Shown here piece after piece: positions 1 through 8,729 of a DNA stretch of 52,075 bases. The first letter of the stretch is position 1. Every line of letters begins with the position of its first letter. The notes beneath the pieces were generated by a model, which saw only the letters and a program-made list of their open reading frames with translations, was not told the DNA's origin and did not search any database. The DNA comes from Halorubrum distributum JCM 10118 (GTDB lineage: Archaea; Halobacteriota; Halobacteria; Halobacteriales; Haloferacaceae), in NCBI RefSeq assembly GCF_000337335.1, contig NZ_AOJN01000056.1, positions 1 to 52,075 on the forward strand, given 5' to 3'. A program made the translations under genes and the position numbers.

Positions 1-2
1 AG

Positions 3-21
3 AGATGTGTATAAGAGACAG
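3..21 (+). other. Tn5/Nextera mosaic-end adapter (artefact)
   Basis: Bases 3-21 are identical to the 19-base transposon mosaic end used in Nextera libraries (AGATGTGTATAAGAGACAG). It lies at the extreme left edge, directly before GC-rich haloarchaeal sequence. It is untrimmed sequencing adapter at a contig end, not genomic DNA. Bases 22-40 next to it should also be treated with care. Confidence 0.95.
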
Positions 22-106
22 CTCTACAGGAGCGGAGCTTGAATCCGCCGCCGTTTCCGGGCTTGGCTACCCTCGCACGCGGACTGGCGTTGGCTCGGGC
101 TCCCCT

Positions 107-1159
107 TTACCTCGTCGGTTCCGCGCCGACCAGCGTCACCCGGAACCCGCCTTCGGCCGACTCGCCGATCTCCAGCGTCCAGCCGTGCGCGGCCGCGACG
201 CGCTCCACGATGGCGAGTCCGATGCCCGTGCCGCCGTCCGGTGAGACGCCGAAGTCGGTCAGTTCCGCGCGGTCGCGCTCGTCGTCCGGAAGCCCCGGCC
301 CGTCGTCGGCCACGTACACGCCCCGCTCGTCGACGCCGACCCGGACCGCGGGGGCGTCGCCGCCGTGGTCGAAGGCGTTGCCGATGAGGTTGCCGATGGC
401 GCGCCGGAGCAGCGTCGCGTCGCCGGCCACCGGTCCGGGGTCCTCAACGACGAGGTCGGAATCGGCCGGCAGGTCGCCGAAGTCGCCCGACTCCAGGCAG
501 TCGGCCGCGAGGTCCGCGAGGTCGACCGCCTCGTCCGCGGTCTCGATCTCGTCGGGGTCGCGGGCCATCACCAGCGCCTCGTCGATCATCGCCTCGATCC
601 GACCGAACGCGCTCTCGGCGGCCGCCAGCCGCTCCGTCTCGCCGGTCTCGCGCGCGAGGTCGACGTAGCCGCGGGCGACGGACAGGGGGTTCCGGAGGTC
701 GTGCGAGAGGAAGCCGGCGAGCCGTTCGAGCCGCTCGTTGAGCCGTTCCAGTTCGCGCTCGCGCTCGACTCGGTCCGTGACGTCGCGGATCACCCCGACC
801 GCGCCGACGACCGAGCCGTCCCGTTCGATGGGGGTCAGCCGCGTCTCGGTGGTCACCTCGCGCCCGTCCGCGAGCGTCATCGTGAGCTGGACGCGCTCGT
901 CGTCCGCCTCGCCCGCGAGGACTCGCTCGACGGCCGCCCGGTAGCGCTCGCCGGTCTCCTCGGACCAGTACCCCTCCTCGACGAGCCGTTCCGGGTGCTC
1001 GTCGTGGAGGACCGCCTCGTCGAACCCGGTCGCCTCGCGGAGCCGGTCGTTGACGAACACGCGGTTCCGGTCGGCGTCGAGGACGTACGCGCCGTCGCCG
1101 AGCGCGTTCACGATCGACTCGGCGTGGTCGATCGGGCTTGACTCCGGCGAGGGGTTCAT
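107..1159 (-). CDS. PAS-domain sensor histidine kinase
   Basis: 350 residues with no membrane segment, so a soluble sensor kinase that autophosphorylates on His and passes phosphate to a response regulator. A PAS domain covers about residues 13-125 (DGAYVLDADRNRVFVND), ending in a PAC-like stretch (GVIRDVTDR). A short coiled coil (130-148) leads to the H-box FLSHDLRNPL with the phospho-acceptor His153. The ATPase domain shows the N-box LIGNAFDHG, the DDGPGL box and GTGIGLAIVER. No response regulator lies beside it, so the partner and the signal are unknown; haloarchaea have many such orphan PAS kinases. The same-strand neighbour (1300-2181) is 140 bases upstream. The stop at 107 is complete despite the adapter-bearing contig end nearby. 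Confidence 0.93.
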   Translation of the reverse strand: MNPSPESSPIDHAESIVNALGDGAYVLDADRNRVFVNDRLREATGFDEAVLHDEHPERLVEEGYWSEETGERYRAAVERVLAGEADDERVQLTMTLADGREVTTETRLTPIERDGSVVGAVGVIRDVTDRVERERELERLNERLERLAGFLSHDLRNPLSVARGYVDLARETGETERLAAAESAFGRIEAMIDEALVMARDPDEIETADEAVDLADLAADCLESGDFGDLPADSDLVVEDPGPVAGDATLLRRAIGNLIGNAFDHGGDAPAVRVGVDERGVYVADDGPGLPDDERDRAELTDFGVSPDGGTGIGLAIVERVAAAHGWTLEIGESAEGGFRVTLVGAEPTR

Positions 1160-1299
1160 ACGATCGGTACGGGCCGAACGGCCAAGTGCCTCTCGGGTAG
1201 CGGCGGGCGCGACGGTCGAGGCGGGCGGCCGCTCGTCCCGCGTCCCGCTTCGTCTCGCGCACCGTCACCTCCCACGCGGTATCCGTCCCGCGCGCCGCC

Positions 1300-2181
1300 T
1301 CAGCCTGCGATCATCGCGACGCCGACCACCGCGAGGACGGCCGCGACGAGCCGCAGCCGGAAGTGGCGCTCGCCGAGCAGCACGCCCCCGAGGACGACCG
1401 CGACGATCGCCTGCGTGTTGATCACCGGGGAGGCGACGCTCGCGGGCAGCGCCGCGAACGCGACCGTCGTCAGGTGCTCGCCCAGCGCGACGAGCGCGCC
1501 GGCGGCGAGGAACTTCGGGAGGTCGTCCCGGCTCGCCTCGATCGGATTCCGGACCGCCGCGGGGAGCAGCACGACCGCGACGCCGGCGAGCAGCAGCGGT
1601 ACCCACAGCGTGCCGGGGATCGCGAGCTCCTGGAGCGCGACCCGCTTGCCCACGTCGGCGACCGCGTAGCAGGCCGCGCTCGCGAGCGCCAGCTGCGCGG
1701 GTCGCGATCGGGCGGCCCGCGCGAACGGCGCGAAGAAGCTGCCCGGCTCGTAGTTCGCGACGTACACCGCGAGGGTGGTGACGACCACGCCGGCGACCTG
1801 GATCGGCGCCAGCACCTGCCCGAGCAACCCGACCTCCAGCGGGAGGACGAACATCGGGACGACCTTGTTGATCGGCGCGACGTACGACACCGCCCCGTTC
1901 TCGATGGCGCGCAGGAAGAGGACGAACGCCGCGGCCGTCGCGAGGCTCGTGACGGCGACGACGGCGAACCGCTGCGGGACGACCAGCCCGGCCAGCCCGG
2001 CCGCGGCGTCGCCGAAGCCGACCGTGAGGCCGGCCCCCGCGAGGAACCACCCGAGCGCCGCGGCGTTTATCGCCACCGTCAGCGCGGCGGGGGGATACTC
2101 CGAGAAGGCGCGCTTCAGGACGAAGAGGTACGTCCCCCAGACGACGGCGGCGGCGAGCGCGAAGAGGAGTCCGGCGTCCAT
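1300..2181 (-). CDS. DMT-superfamily (EamA-like) membrane transporter
   Basis: 293 residues, almost entirely hydrophobic, with about ten predicted transmembrane helices in two repeated halves. This is the layout of EamA/drug-metabolite transporters. The N-terminus ([20 protein letters not shown]) carries the usual first-helix pattern with a W-G turn. The second half begins near residue 145 ([17 protein letters not shown]) and ends [14 protein letters not shown]. These proteins export or exchange small metabolites, but substrate cannot be read from sequence. The gene precedes the histidine kinase on the same strand, with no clear operon link. A second, only distantly similar DMT protein lies at 35627-36517. 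Confidence 0.88.
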   Translation of the reverse strand: MDAGLLFALAAAVVWGTYLFVLKRAFSEYPPAALTVAINAAALGWFLAGAGLTVGFGDAAAGLAGLVVPQRFAVVAVTSLATAAAFVLFLRAIENGAVSYVAPINKVVPMFVLPLEVGLLGQVLAPIQVAGVVVTTLAVYVANYEPGSFFAPFARAARSRPAQLALASAACYAVADVGKRVALQELAIPGTLWVPLLLAGVAVVLLPAAVRNPIEASRDDLPKFLAAGALVALGEHLTTVAFAALPASVASPVINTQAIVAVVLGGVLLGERHFRLRLVAAVLAVVGVAMIAG

Positions 2182-2292
2182 TCGTTCGCCCCGAGCGCGA
2201 CCGGCGGAAAGAAGGGTTCGATCCGTCCGCGGGCCGGTTCATCCACCTCCCCCGCGAAACGGTTAGGTCGCTCCCGCGTGAACGGCCCGAAT

Positions 2293-2856
2293 ATGGACGA
2301 CCACACCCGCGACCCGGGCGTTGCCCCACCGCTCGGGGATCCGACCGGGTGGCACGCGAGCGACCGACCCGACTCGTCCGCAGCGGGCGACGAGGGCGGG
2401 TCGTCGGGCGGCCCGCCGGACCCGCGTGCGGTCGGCGGCTACTGGGAGCACGCGACGCTCCGGCGAGCGACCGAGCACGGCGTGCGGCTGTTCAACGACG
2501 GCGCCTACCACGAGAGCCACGACTGCTTCGAGGACGAGTGGTACAACTACGGGCGCGGCACCGTCGAGAGCGCCTTCCTCCACGGGATGGTCCAGGTGGC
2601 CGCCGGCGCGTACAAGCGCGTCGACTTCGAGAACGACGCGGGGATGCGGTCGCTGTTCGAGACGGCCCTCCAGTACCTCGACGGCGTCCCGGGCGACTTC
2701 TACGGGGTCGACGTCGACGACGTCCGGGAGACCCTCCGGGCCGCGCTCGACGAGCCGAGCGCGGTCGACGGGTGGCAGATCACCCTCGACGGCGCGTGCC
2801 CCCCGGCGTACCCCGCCGACTACGAGTACGCGGAGCGCGTCGACGAGGGGCACTGA
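2293..2856 (+). CDS. DUF309 domain protein
   Basis: 187 residues. After a hydrophilic, probably disordered first 45 residues, the rest is a DUF309 helical domain: [17 protein letters not shown], then [15 protein letters not shown] and [16 protein letters not shown]. The conserved His and Glu residues ([11 protein letters not shown]) typify the family, whose biochemical role is unknown. The open frame continues far upstream on this strand, but the first ATG that leaves the domain intact without running over the opposite-strand transporter is at 2293. A weak TATA-like ggttagg lies about 30 bases before it. It is followed after about 100 bases by the deacylase gene at 2963. Confidence 0.88.
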   Translation: MDDHTRDPGVAPPLGDPTGWHASDRPDSSAAGDEGGSSGGPPDPRAVGGYWEHATLRRATEHGVRLFNDGAYHESHDCFEDEWYNYGRGTVESAFLHGMVQVAAGAYKRVDFENDAGMRSLFETALQYLDGVPGDFYGVDVDDVRETLRAALDEPSAVDGWQITLDGACPPAYPADYEYAERVDEGH

Positions 2857-2962
2857 GATCCGTCGGCAGGGAGGCCTCGAGCGGAACGACGCGCGCGGCG
2901 GGGTCGACTCCCCGGCGACGCGGATCCGAACGCCACTTACCCGCCGCCCGCCTGGGAGTCGT

Positions 2963-3766
2963 ATGGAAGTTCACGATCTGGGCGACGGGGAGCCCGAGGT
3001 CGCCGTCGTCGGCGCGATCCACGGCGACGAGCCCTGCGGCGCCCGCGCCGTCGAGCGCCTGCTCGACGCCGACCTCGACCCCGAGCGGCCGGTGCGGCTG
3101 ATCGTCGCCAACGAGCCGGCGCTGGACGCCGGCGAGCGGTACCTCGACGCCGACCTCAACCGGGTTTTCCCGGGCAACCGCGACGCGGAGGCCCACGAGG
3201 TGCGGCTCGCGGCCGAGCTCGTCGACGCGCTGGAGGGGTGTACGACCCTCGCGATCCACTCGACGCAGTCGTACGCCGAGCCGTTCGCCGTCATCGACTC
3301 GATGGACGAGGTGACACGGGCGGTCGCGCCGCACCTCCCGGTCGACGCCGTGATCCAGACCGACGCGTTCACCGAGGGCCGGCTCATCGAACACCCGCAC
3401 ACGCTCGAAGTGGAGGCGGGGCTCCAGGGCTCCGACGCCGCCGCCGACAACGCCTACTGGCTCGCCCGCGCGTTCCTCGCCGCGACCGGCGCCATCTCCG
3501 CGCCCGGCGCCGACGACGTGCTCGACGCCGGCGGCCGCGAGGACGTCTCGGTGTTCCGGCTCCGCGAGCGGATCCCGAAGCCGGAGGCGGAGGCGTACGA
3601 GGTGTTCGCGCGCAACTTCGAGCGCGTCGAGCCCGGGGAGCGGTTCGCGGCCGCCGACGGCGAGCCGCTGCTCGCCGACGAGTCGTTCTACCCCGTGCTG
3701 CTGTCGCCGAACGGCTACCGCGACCAGTTCGGCTACGTCGCCGACCGCGTCGGCACGCTGGAGTAG
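2963..3766 (+). CDS. Succinylglutamate desuccinylase/aspartoacylase-family metallohydrolase
   Basis: 267 residues. It has the zinc site of the M14-like AstE/aspartoacylase family: HGDE with His20 and Glu23, the DLNRVFPG loop near 64-71, and the third ligand His99 in AIHST. A later acidic segment (HTLEVEAGLQG) supplies the likely catalytic Glu. Members remove an acyl group from an N-acyl amino acid or cleave a related amide; the substrate is not predictable here. ATG 2963 was chosen because a TATA-like acttac sits about 27 bases upstream and the protein begins directly with the first strand of the fold. No arginine-degradation genes are nearby, so an AstE role in that pathway is unlikely. Confidence 0.88.
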   Translation: MEVHDLGDGEPEVAVVGAIHGDEPCGARAVERLLDADLDPERPVRLIVANEPALDAGERYLDADLNRVFPGNRDAEAHEVRLAAELVDALEGCTTLAIHSTQSYAEPFAVIDSMDEVTRAVAPHLPVDAVIQTDAFTEGRLIEHPHTLEVEAGLQGSDAAADNAYWLARAFLAATGAISAPGADDVLDAGGREDVSVFRLRERIPKPEAEAYEVFARNFERVEPGERFAAADGEPLLADESFYPVLLSPNGYRDQFGYVADRVGTLE

Positions 3767-3797
3767 TCGGCGGACCGGGACCGAGACAGTCGAATTG

Positions 3798-4178
3798 CTA
3801 CTCGACGAGTTCGATCGTATCGTCGCCGTTGGGCACCGCGCAGATGAACGCGCCGGGCTCGTCGCCCTCGTTGCGGTACCAGTGTTCGACGCCCGCGGGG
3901 ATGAGGAGCGCGTCGCCGGGCGAGACGGTTCGCTCCTCGTCGCCGATACCGACGACGTACTCGCCGGCGAGGACGTACTGCTCGTGTTCGACCGCGTTGG
4001 TGTGCCGCGGGACAGCGGCGCCCGGCGCGAGCTCGAACCGGCGCATCGCGAAGTTCGGAGCGCCGTCGGACTCGTCGAGGAGGACGCCCTTCGAGAGTCC
4101 CTCGGCGGCGTCGACGGGCTCGTAGTCGACGTCGTCGCCGCGCTTCACGACCGACTCCGGATCGCCTGTGTCGCTCAT
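3798..4178 (-). CDS. Small cupin-fold protein
   Basis: 126 residues forming one cupin beta-barrel. The first motif is PRHTNAVEHEQYVLAGEYVV, with His/His/Glu metal ligands, and the second is PAGVEHWYRNEGDEPGAFIC. Such proteins bind a metal and act as dioxygenases, isomerases or simple sensors; the length fits the single-domain class and gives no substrate. Transcription runs leftward from a TATA-like cttaat about 27 bases before the ATG, which it shares in a divergent promoter region with the membrane protease at 4262. The gene converges with the deacylase, leaving about 30 bases between stops. Confidence 0.88.
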   Translation of the reverse strand: MSDTGDPESVVKRGDDVDYEPVDAAEGLSKGVLLDESDGAPNFAMRRFELAPGAAVPRHTNAVEHEQYVLAGEYVVGIGDEERTVSPGDALLIPAGVEHWYRNEGDEPGAFICAVPNGDDTIELVE

Positions 4179-4202
4179 GTGCGCCCCGACGCGGGCCGCA
4201 CA

Positions 4203-4236
4203 CTTAATCGATCACCGACCCGACCCCGTTACTTAA
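4203..4236. promoter_or_regulatory. Divergent pair of TATA-like boxes
   Basis: cttaat at 4203-4208 is about 27 bases from the cupin ATG on the minus strand. ttactta at 4229-4235 is about 30 bases from the protease ATG on the plus strand. Both spacings fit leaderless haloarchaeal promoters arranged back to back. Confidence 0.55.
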
Positions 4237-4261
4237 CCCGGCACCGGCCGAACTCAATGGC

Positions 4262-5446
4262 ATGCGTGGAATCAAGGTCGGGAGCGCGTTCGGCATTCCG
4301 ATCAGGCTCAACTGGACCTTCCTGATCGTCTTACCGCTGTTCGCGTACCTCATCGGCGGACAGGTGGGAGAGATCGCCGGGGTGATGAACGAGGTCGCCG
4401 GGCTCGGGATCGACGCGGGCGCGGTCGCGGCCGGCAACACCCCGTGGCTGCTCGGGCTGGCGGCCGCGGTGGGGCTGTTCGTCGGGGTACTGCTCCACGA
4501 GTTCGGCCACTCGCTGGTCGCGATGCGCTACGGCTACGAGATCGAGTCGATCACGCTGTGGCTGCTCGGCGGGCTCGCCAGCTTCGCCGAGTTCCCCGAG
4601 GACTGGAAACACGAGTTCTGGATCGCGATCGCCGGCCCGCTCGTCAGCGTCGCGGTCGGCGTCGCCTGCTACGGGGTCGTCCTCGTCGGGGCGGGCGGCT
4701 CCGACGCCCTCCTCTTCGTGTTCGGCTACCTCGCGCTGTTGAACGTCGTCCTCGCGGTCTTCAACATGCTCCCCGCGTTCCCGATGGACGGCGGTCGCGT
4801 CCTGCGGGCGCTGCTCGCGCGGAACCAGCCGCACGCGCAGGCGACCCAGCGGGCCGCCGCCGTTGGGAAGGTGTTCGCGTTCCTGATGGGGATCATCGGC
4901 CTGTTCACCTTCCAGTTGCTGCTCATCGTGCTGGCGTTCTTCATCTACATCGCCGCCTCCGGCGAGGCGCAGCAGACGACCCTGAAGGCCGCCTTCGAGG
5001 GCGTCACCGTCACGGACATCATGACGCCCCGCGATGACCTCCACACGGTGTCGGAGGACACCTCCGTCGCCGACCTGATGGGCCGGATGTTCGAGGAGCG
5101 CCACACCGGGTACCCCGTCCTCGACGGCGACGAACTCGTCGGGATGGTCACCCTGGAGGACGCCCGCTCGGTCCGCGAGGTGGAGCGCGACGCCTACCGC
5201 GTCGACGACGTGATGGCGACCGATCTGGTCGCGGCCGACCCGAACGCCGACGCCCTGACCGCGCTCCAGACCATGCAGGAACACGGCGTCGGGCGCCTGC
5301 CCGTGGTCGACGCCGACGGCGAGCTCGTCGGCCTCATCTCGCGGTCGGACCTGATGACCGCGTTCAACATCATCCAGACCGGCGGCACGCCGGGGATCAT
5401 CAGCGGCCGGCAGCAGCAGGCGGGCGAGGACCCGCGCATCCTCTGA
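4262..5446 (+). CDS. Site-2-type membrane metalloprotease with CBS domains
   Basis: 394 residues. An intramembrane zinc protease of the M50 (S2P/SpoIVFB) family with a cytosolic regulatory tail. The HEFGH zinc motif is at residues 79-83 and the third-ligand motif NMLPAFPMDGG ends near residue 178, both within hydrophobic helices. Two CBS domains follow from about 250 to 375 (VTDIMTPRDDLHTVSEDTS and VDDVMATDLVAADPNADAL), which in this family bind adenine nucleotides and tune activity. The product would cut a membrane-bound substrate within the bilayer; no anti-sigma-like substrate is encoded nearby. The last six bases of the gene form the start of a 30-base tandem repeat. Confidence 0.93.
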   Translation: MRGIKVGSAFGIPIRLNWTFLIVLPLFAYLIGGQVGEIAGVMNEVAGLGIDAGAVAAGNTPWLLGLAAAVGLFVGVLLHEFGHSLVAMRYGYEIESITLWLLGGLASFAEFPEDWKHEFWIAIAGPLVSVAVGVACYGVVLVGAGGSDALLFVFGYLALLNVVLAVFNMLPAFPMDGGRVLRALLARNQPHAQATQRAAAVGKVFAFLMGIIGLFTFQLLLIVLAFFIYIAASGEAQQTTLKAAFEGVTVTDIMTPRDDLHTVSEDTSVADLMGRMFEERHTGYPVLDGDELVGMVTLEDARSVREVERDAYRVDDVMATDLVAADPNADALTALQTMQEHGVGRLPVVDADGELVGLISRSDLMTAFNIIQTGGTPGIISGRQQQAGEDPRIL

Positions 5447-5532
5447 CCGCTCGTCAACTTGGCGCCGATCCGCTGACCGCTCGCCGATTCGACATCGATC
5501 CGCCGACCGCTCACCGACTCGCCGCCGAGGAA
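5443..5532 (+). repeat. Three imperfect 30-base tandem repeats
   Basis: Three units of exactly 30 bases run at 5443-5472, 5473-5502 and 5503-5532. Each opens with CYGACCGCTC and the first two end in CGATCCG. The first unit includes the protease stop codon. The array ends about 20 bases before the TATA box of the DUF460 gene. The units are not strong hairpins. Confidence 0.8.
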
Positions 5533-5552
5533 TCGTCTCCCCCGGCGTGGGG

Positions 5553-5558
5553 TATATA
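5553..5558 (+). promoter_or_regulatory. TATA box of the DUF460 gene
   Basis: tatata at 5553-5558 lies about 28 bases before GTG 5583. This is the right distance for transcription to begin at that GTG, and it supports 5583 over the upstream in-frame GTG at 5547. Confidence 0.6.
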
Positions 5559-5582
5559 CGCGGCAACGACCTACCTCGGTAC

Positions 5583-7637
5583 GTGACAACCCGGACCATC
5601 CGCGCCCGCGACCGGCCGGTGTTCGGCGTCGACGTCCACAGCGGCGACGTCCGCGGCGACAGCCCCTCCTACGCCCTCGTCATCCTCGACTCCGTCGACG
5701 AGGACGACCCGGACGCCCCGGACGCAGACGGCCCCATGGCCCGGGTCACCCGTGACGTGGTCTCCTTCCGGAAGCTCTGCCGGCTGATCGACGACCGCGA
5801 GCCCCTCTACGTGGCCACCGACAACGCCTACGAGCTGGCGGCGGACAAGGGGGAGCTCGTCAACTTCCTCCGGTCGCTGCCGGACGGCACCCGGCTCGTC
5901 CAGGTGACCGGCGCGGAGCGTCCGGAGCCGCTCTCGCGGGTCGCGTCCAGACACGGGATCCCCTACGGGAAGGAGCCGATGAAGGAGGCGGAGGCGGCCG
6001 CGCGGCTCGCCGCGGCCAACGTCGGCCACGAGGTGACCGCCTTCACCGACGAGACGACGGTGAAGGTGTCCCGCGGGCGCTCGACCGGGAAGGGCGGATG
6101 GAGTCAGGACCGGTACACGCGACGGATCCACGGCAACGTCAGGAAGCGGACGCGACAGGTCCAGTCGAAGCTGAAGGAGGCGAACCTCGACTTCGAGCGC
6201 GACGTGACCGAGAAGTACGGCGGCTACGCGAACGCGACGTTCACGGTCGAGGCCCGCCCCGAGGACATCCCCGTCTCGAACTCGCGGGCCGGCGACGTGC
6301 GCGTCGAGGTCGAACGCGAGCGCCGCGACGGCATCGAGTACGAGCCGCTGGTACAGCGGCGCGACCGCGTCATCGTCGGGATCGACCCCGGCACCACCAC
6401 CGCGGCCGCGGTCGTCGGCCTCGACGGCACCGTCCACGCCCTCTACTCCTCGCGGACCGGCGACACCGCCGAGGTGACCGAGTGGATCGTCGAGCAGGGC
6501 CGCCCGATCATCGTCGCCGCCGACGTGGAGCCGATGCCGGAGACCGTCGAGAAGTTCCGGCGCTCGTTCGACGCCGCCGGCTGGCGCCCCACGACGGACC
6601 TCCCGGTCGACGAGAAGCTCCACCGCACCCGGGAGGCGAGCTACGACAACGACCACGAGCGCGACGCGCTGGCGGCCGCGCTGTACGCCTACGACGACCA
6701 CGAGGACCAGTTCGAGCGGATCGCGGCGAAGACGCCGCCGCGGCTCGACCGCGAGGCGGTGATCGCCGGCGTCGTCGCGGGCGGCGCGTCCGTCGAGGCC
6801 GTCGTCGACGACCTGAGCGAGGACGACGGGAGCGGCGGCGGGAGCGGCGACGGCGACGCGGACGAGGCGGACCCCACGGAGCCGGAACGAACCGAGGAGG
6901 AGGAGACGATCCGCCGGCTCCGCGAGCGCGTCGACCGGCTGGAGTCGCACGCCGAGTCGCTGGAGGAGGACTTAGAGGAGCGCGACGACCGGATCGCTGA
7001 GCTGGAGGGCGAGCTGGAGGAGGCGAAACGCGAGGAGCGCATCGAGGCGCGCTCGCGGCGAGCGGTCTCGCGGCTCGAACGCGAGACGGACCGGCTGGAG
7101 CGCGAGCGCGACGAGGCACAGGAGCGCGTCGCTGACCTCGAACGGAAGGTGGAGACGTTAAAGGAGCTGTGGCGGCTCGACCACTCGAACTTCGGCGACG
7201 TCGCCGAGGGGCGGGGGCTGGTGAGCGTGAAGGTCGTCGAGCAGTTCACGCTCGACGCGCTCGACGCCGCGGACGAGGCGTACGGGCTCGTCGCCGGCGA
7301 CGTGGTGTTCCTCCGGGACGCGTCGGGCGCCGGGCGCCGGACCGCCGAGCGGCTCGCGGAGACGGAGCCGCGGGCCGTGATCCGCGGCGAGGGGAACCTC
7401 TCCGACGTCGCGGACGCGGTGCTGTTCGAGCGCGGAGTTCCGGTGGTGCCCGCGGACGCGGTGCCGGTCCGCGAGGTGGACGAACTGGCGGTCGCGAGCG
7501 AGGAGGACCTCGCCGCCGCCGTCGAGGAGTGGGAGGAGGAGGCCGAACAGCGCCGACGCGACCAGAAGGCCGAGCGGATCGACCGGATCATCTCCGAACA
7601 CCGGGCGGGGCGGACGCTGCCCGAGACGGAGGAGTGA
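5583..7637 (+). CDS. DUF460-family protein with RNase H-like fold and coiled coil
   Basis: 684 residues from GTG 5583. The N-terminal region contains FGVDVHSGDVRG near residue 15. A second element, VIVGIDPGTTTAAAVVGLDG near 263, has the shape of the first strand of RNase H-like nucleases and resolvases, with a central Asp. A charged coiled coil covers about 436-527. A compact C-terminal domain follows, with FTLDALDAADEAYGLVAGDV. The family is broadly archaeal and, to my knowledge, uncharacterised. A nucleic-acid role is inferred only from the fold-like motif. The gene precedes tyrS on the same strand by 85 bases, but tyrS has its own TATA-like box. Confidence 0.88.
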   Translation: MTTRTIRARDRPVFGVDVHSGDVRGDSPSYALVILDSVDEDDPDAPDADGPMARVTRDVVSFRKLCRLIDDREPLYVATDNAYELAADKGELVNFLRSLPDGTRLVQVTGAERPEPLSRVASRHGIPYGKEPMKEAEAAARLAAANVGHEVTAFTDETTVKVSRGRSTGKGGWSQDRYTRRIHGNVRKRTRQVQSKLKEANLDFERDVTEKYGGYANATFTVEARPEDIPVSNSRAGDVRVEVERERRDGIEYEPLVQRRDRVIVGIDPGTTTAAAVVGLDGTVHALYSSRTGDTAEVTEWIVEQGRPIIVAADVEPMPETVEKFRRSFDAAGWRPTTDLPVDEKLHRTREASYDNDHERDALAAALYAYDDHEDQFERIAAKTPPRLDREAVIAGVVAGGASVEAVVDDLSEDDGSGGGSGDGDADEADPTEPERTEEEETIRRLRERVDRLESHAESLEEDLEERDDRIAELEGELEEAKREERIEARSRRAVSRLERETDRLERERDEAQERVADLERKVETLKELWRLDHSNFGDVAEGRGLVSVKVVEQFTLDALDAADEAYGLVAGDVVFLRDASGAGRRTAERLAETEPRAVIRGEGNLSDVADAVLFERGVPVVPADAVPVREVDELAVASEEDLAAAVEEWEEEAEQRRRDQKAERIDRIISEHRAGRTLPETEE

Positions 7638-7722
7638 GGTCGGCGAACGCGGCCGCTGCGGAGCGCGTGAGCGCTCACCACGCATCCAGAAGTCATATGT
7701 CCGGTAACGTACAGTCGGACGT

Positions 7723-8709
7723 ATGGACGCTCACGAGCTGATCACCCGGAACGCGGCCGAGGTGGTCACCGAGGAGGAGATCGAGGCGCTGGCCGACGAC
7801 CCCGAGGGCAAGCGGGCGTACGTCGGCTACGAGCCCTCGGGAGTCCTCCACATCGGTCACATGCTCACCGCGAACAAGCTGATCGACCTCCAGGAGGCCG
7901 GCTTCGAGGTGACCGTACTGTTGGCCGACGTGCACGCCTACCTCAACGACAAGGGCTCGTTCGAGGAGATCCGCCACACCGCGGAGCGCATGCGCGACCA
8001 GTTCATCGCCTACGGGCTCGACGAGTCGAACACGCAGTTCGTTCTCGGCTCGGACTTCCAGCTCGACGACGACTACACCCTCGATCTCCACGCCCTGGAG
8101 CTTGAGACCACCCTCGCCCGCGCCGAGCGCGCGATGGCGGAGATCAGCTCGGGCGACTCCGTGAAGGTGTCGCAGGCCGTCTACCCGCTGATGCAGGCGC
8201 TCGACATCCCGTACCTCGGCGTCGACATCGCGGTCGGCGGGATGGAACAGCGCAAGGTCCACATGCTCGCGCGCGACGTGCTCCCGAGCATCGACCGCGA
8301 GCCGCCGACGAGCCTCCACACGCCGCTCATCGCCGACCTCGGCACCGGCCGCGGGAAGATGTCCTCCAGCGAGGGCGTCACCATCTCGATGGAGGACTCC
8401 CGCGAGGACATCGAGTCGAAGGTGAACGACGCCTACTGCCCGCCGACGGCCGACCCCGATCCGACCGACGACGGCGTCGAGCGCGACAACCCCGTCCTCC
8501 AAGTGTTCGAGTACCACGTGTTCCCGCGGTTCGACGCGGTCACCGTCGAGCGCCCGGAGGAGTACGGGGGGAACCTGAAGTACGACGCCTACGACGACCT
8601 GGAGGCCGACCTGGAGTCCGGCGAGCTCCACCCCGCGGACGCGAAGGGCGCGCTCGCGGAGTACCTCGACCGCCTCATCGCGCCGGGGCGCCAGCAGCTC
8701 GCCGAGTAG
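7723..8709 (+). CDS. tyrS: Tyrosine--tRNA ligase (archaeal type)
   Basis: 328 residues, the usual length for archaeal TyrRS, which lacks the bacterial S4-like tail. It is a class I synthetase that activates tyrosine with ATP and loads tRNA-Tyr. HIGH is at residues 43-46 (VLHIGHMLTANK) and KMSSS is near 211-215 (GRGKMSSSEGVTIS). The tyrosine-pocket stretch YVGYEPSG and the region SQAVYPLMQALDIPYLGVD also fit. A TATA-like tcatatg about 27 bases before ATG 7723 suggests an independent leaderless promoter. The downstream zinc-ribbon gene is convergent, about 20 bases away. Confidence 0.96.
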   Translation: MDAHELITRNAAEVVTEEEIEALADDPEGKRAYVGYEPSGVLHIGHMLTANKLIDLQEAGFEVTVLLADVHAYLNDKGSFEEIRHTAERMRDQFIAYGLDESNTQFVLGSDFQLDDDYTLDLHALELETTLARAERAMAEISSGDSVKVSQAVYPLMQALDIPYLGVDIAVGGMEQRKVHMLARDVLPSIDREPPTSLHTPLIADLGTGRGKMSSSEGVTISMEDSREDIESKVNDAYCPPTADPDPTDDGVERDNPVLQVFEYHVFPRFDAVTVERPEEYGGNLKYDAYDDLEADLESGELHPADAKGALAEYLDRLIAPGRQQLAE

Positions 8710-8729
8710 GCCTGCCGCTTTTCGGGCCG

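Noticed and set aside
1363-2292. Long upstream extension of the DUF309 frame
   Set aside because: It is antisense to the DMT transporter and rich in Arg, Asp and Glu without structure; the real start is ATG 2293.
5443-5532. Possible short CRISPR array
   Set aside because: The units are contiguous with no spacers and no cas genes are present; it is a simple tandem repeat.
4331-5599. A 422-codon open frame on the minus strand opposite the S2P protease
   Set aside because: It is fully antisense to a strongly supported gene and its composition (Arg, Glu, His, Gly-rich, no domain) is that of a mirrored GC-rich coding frame. Similar long mirrored frames opposite 5583-7637, 13080-18728, 24626-26362 and 45025-46296 were rejected on the same grounds.
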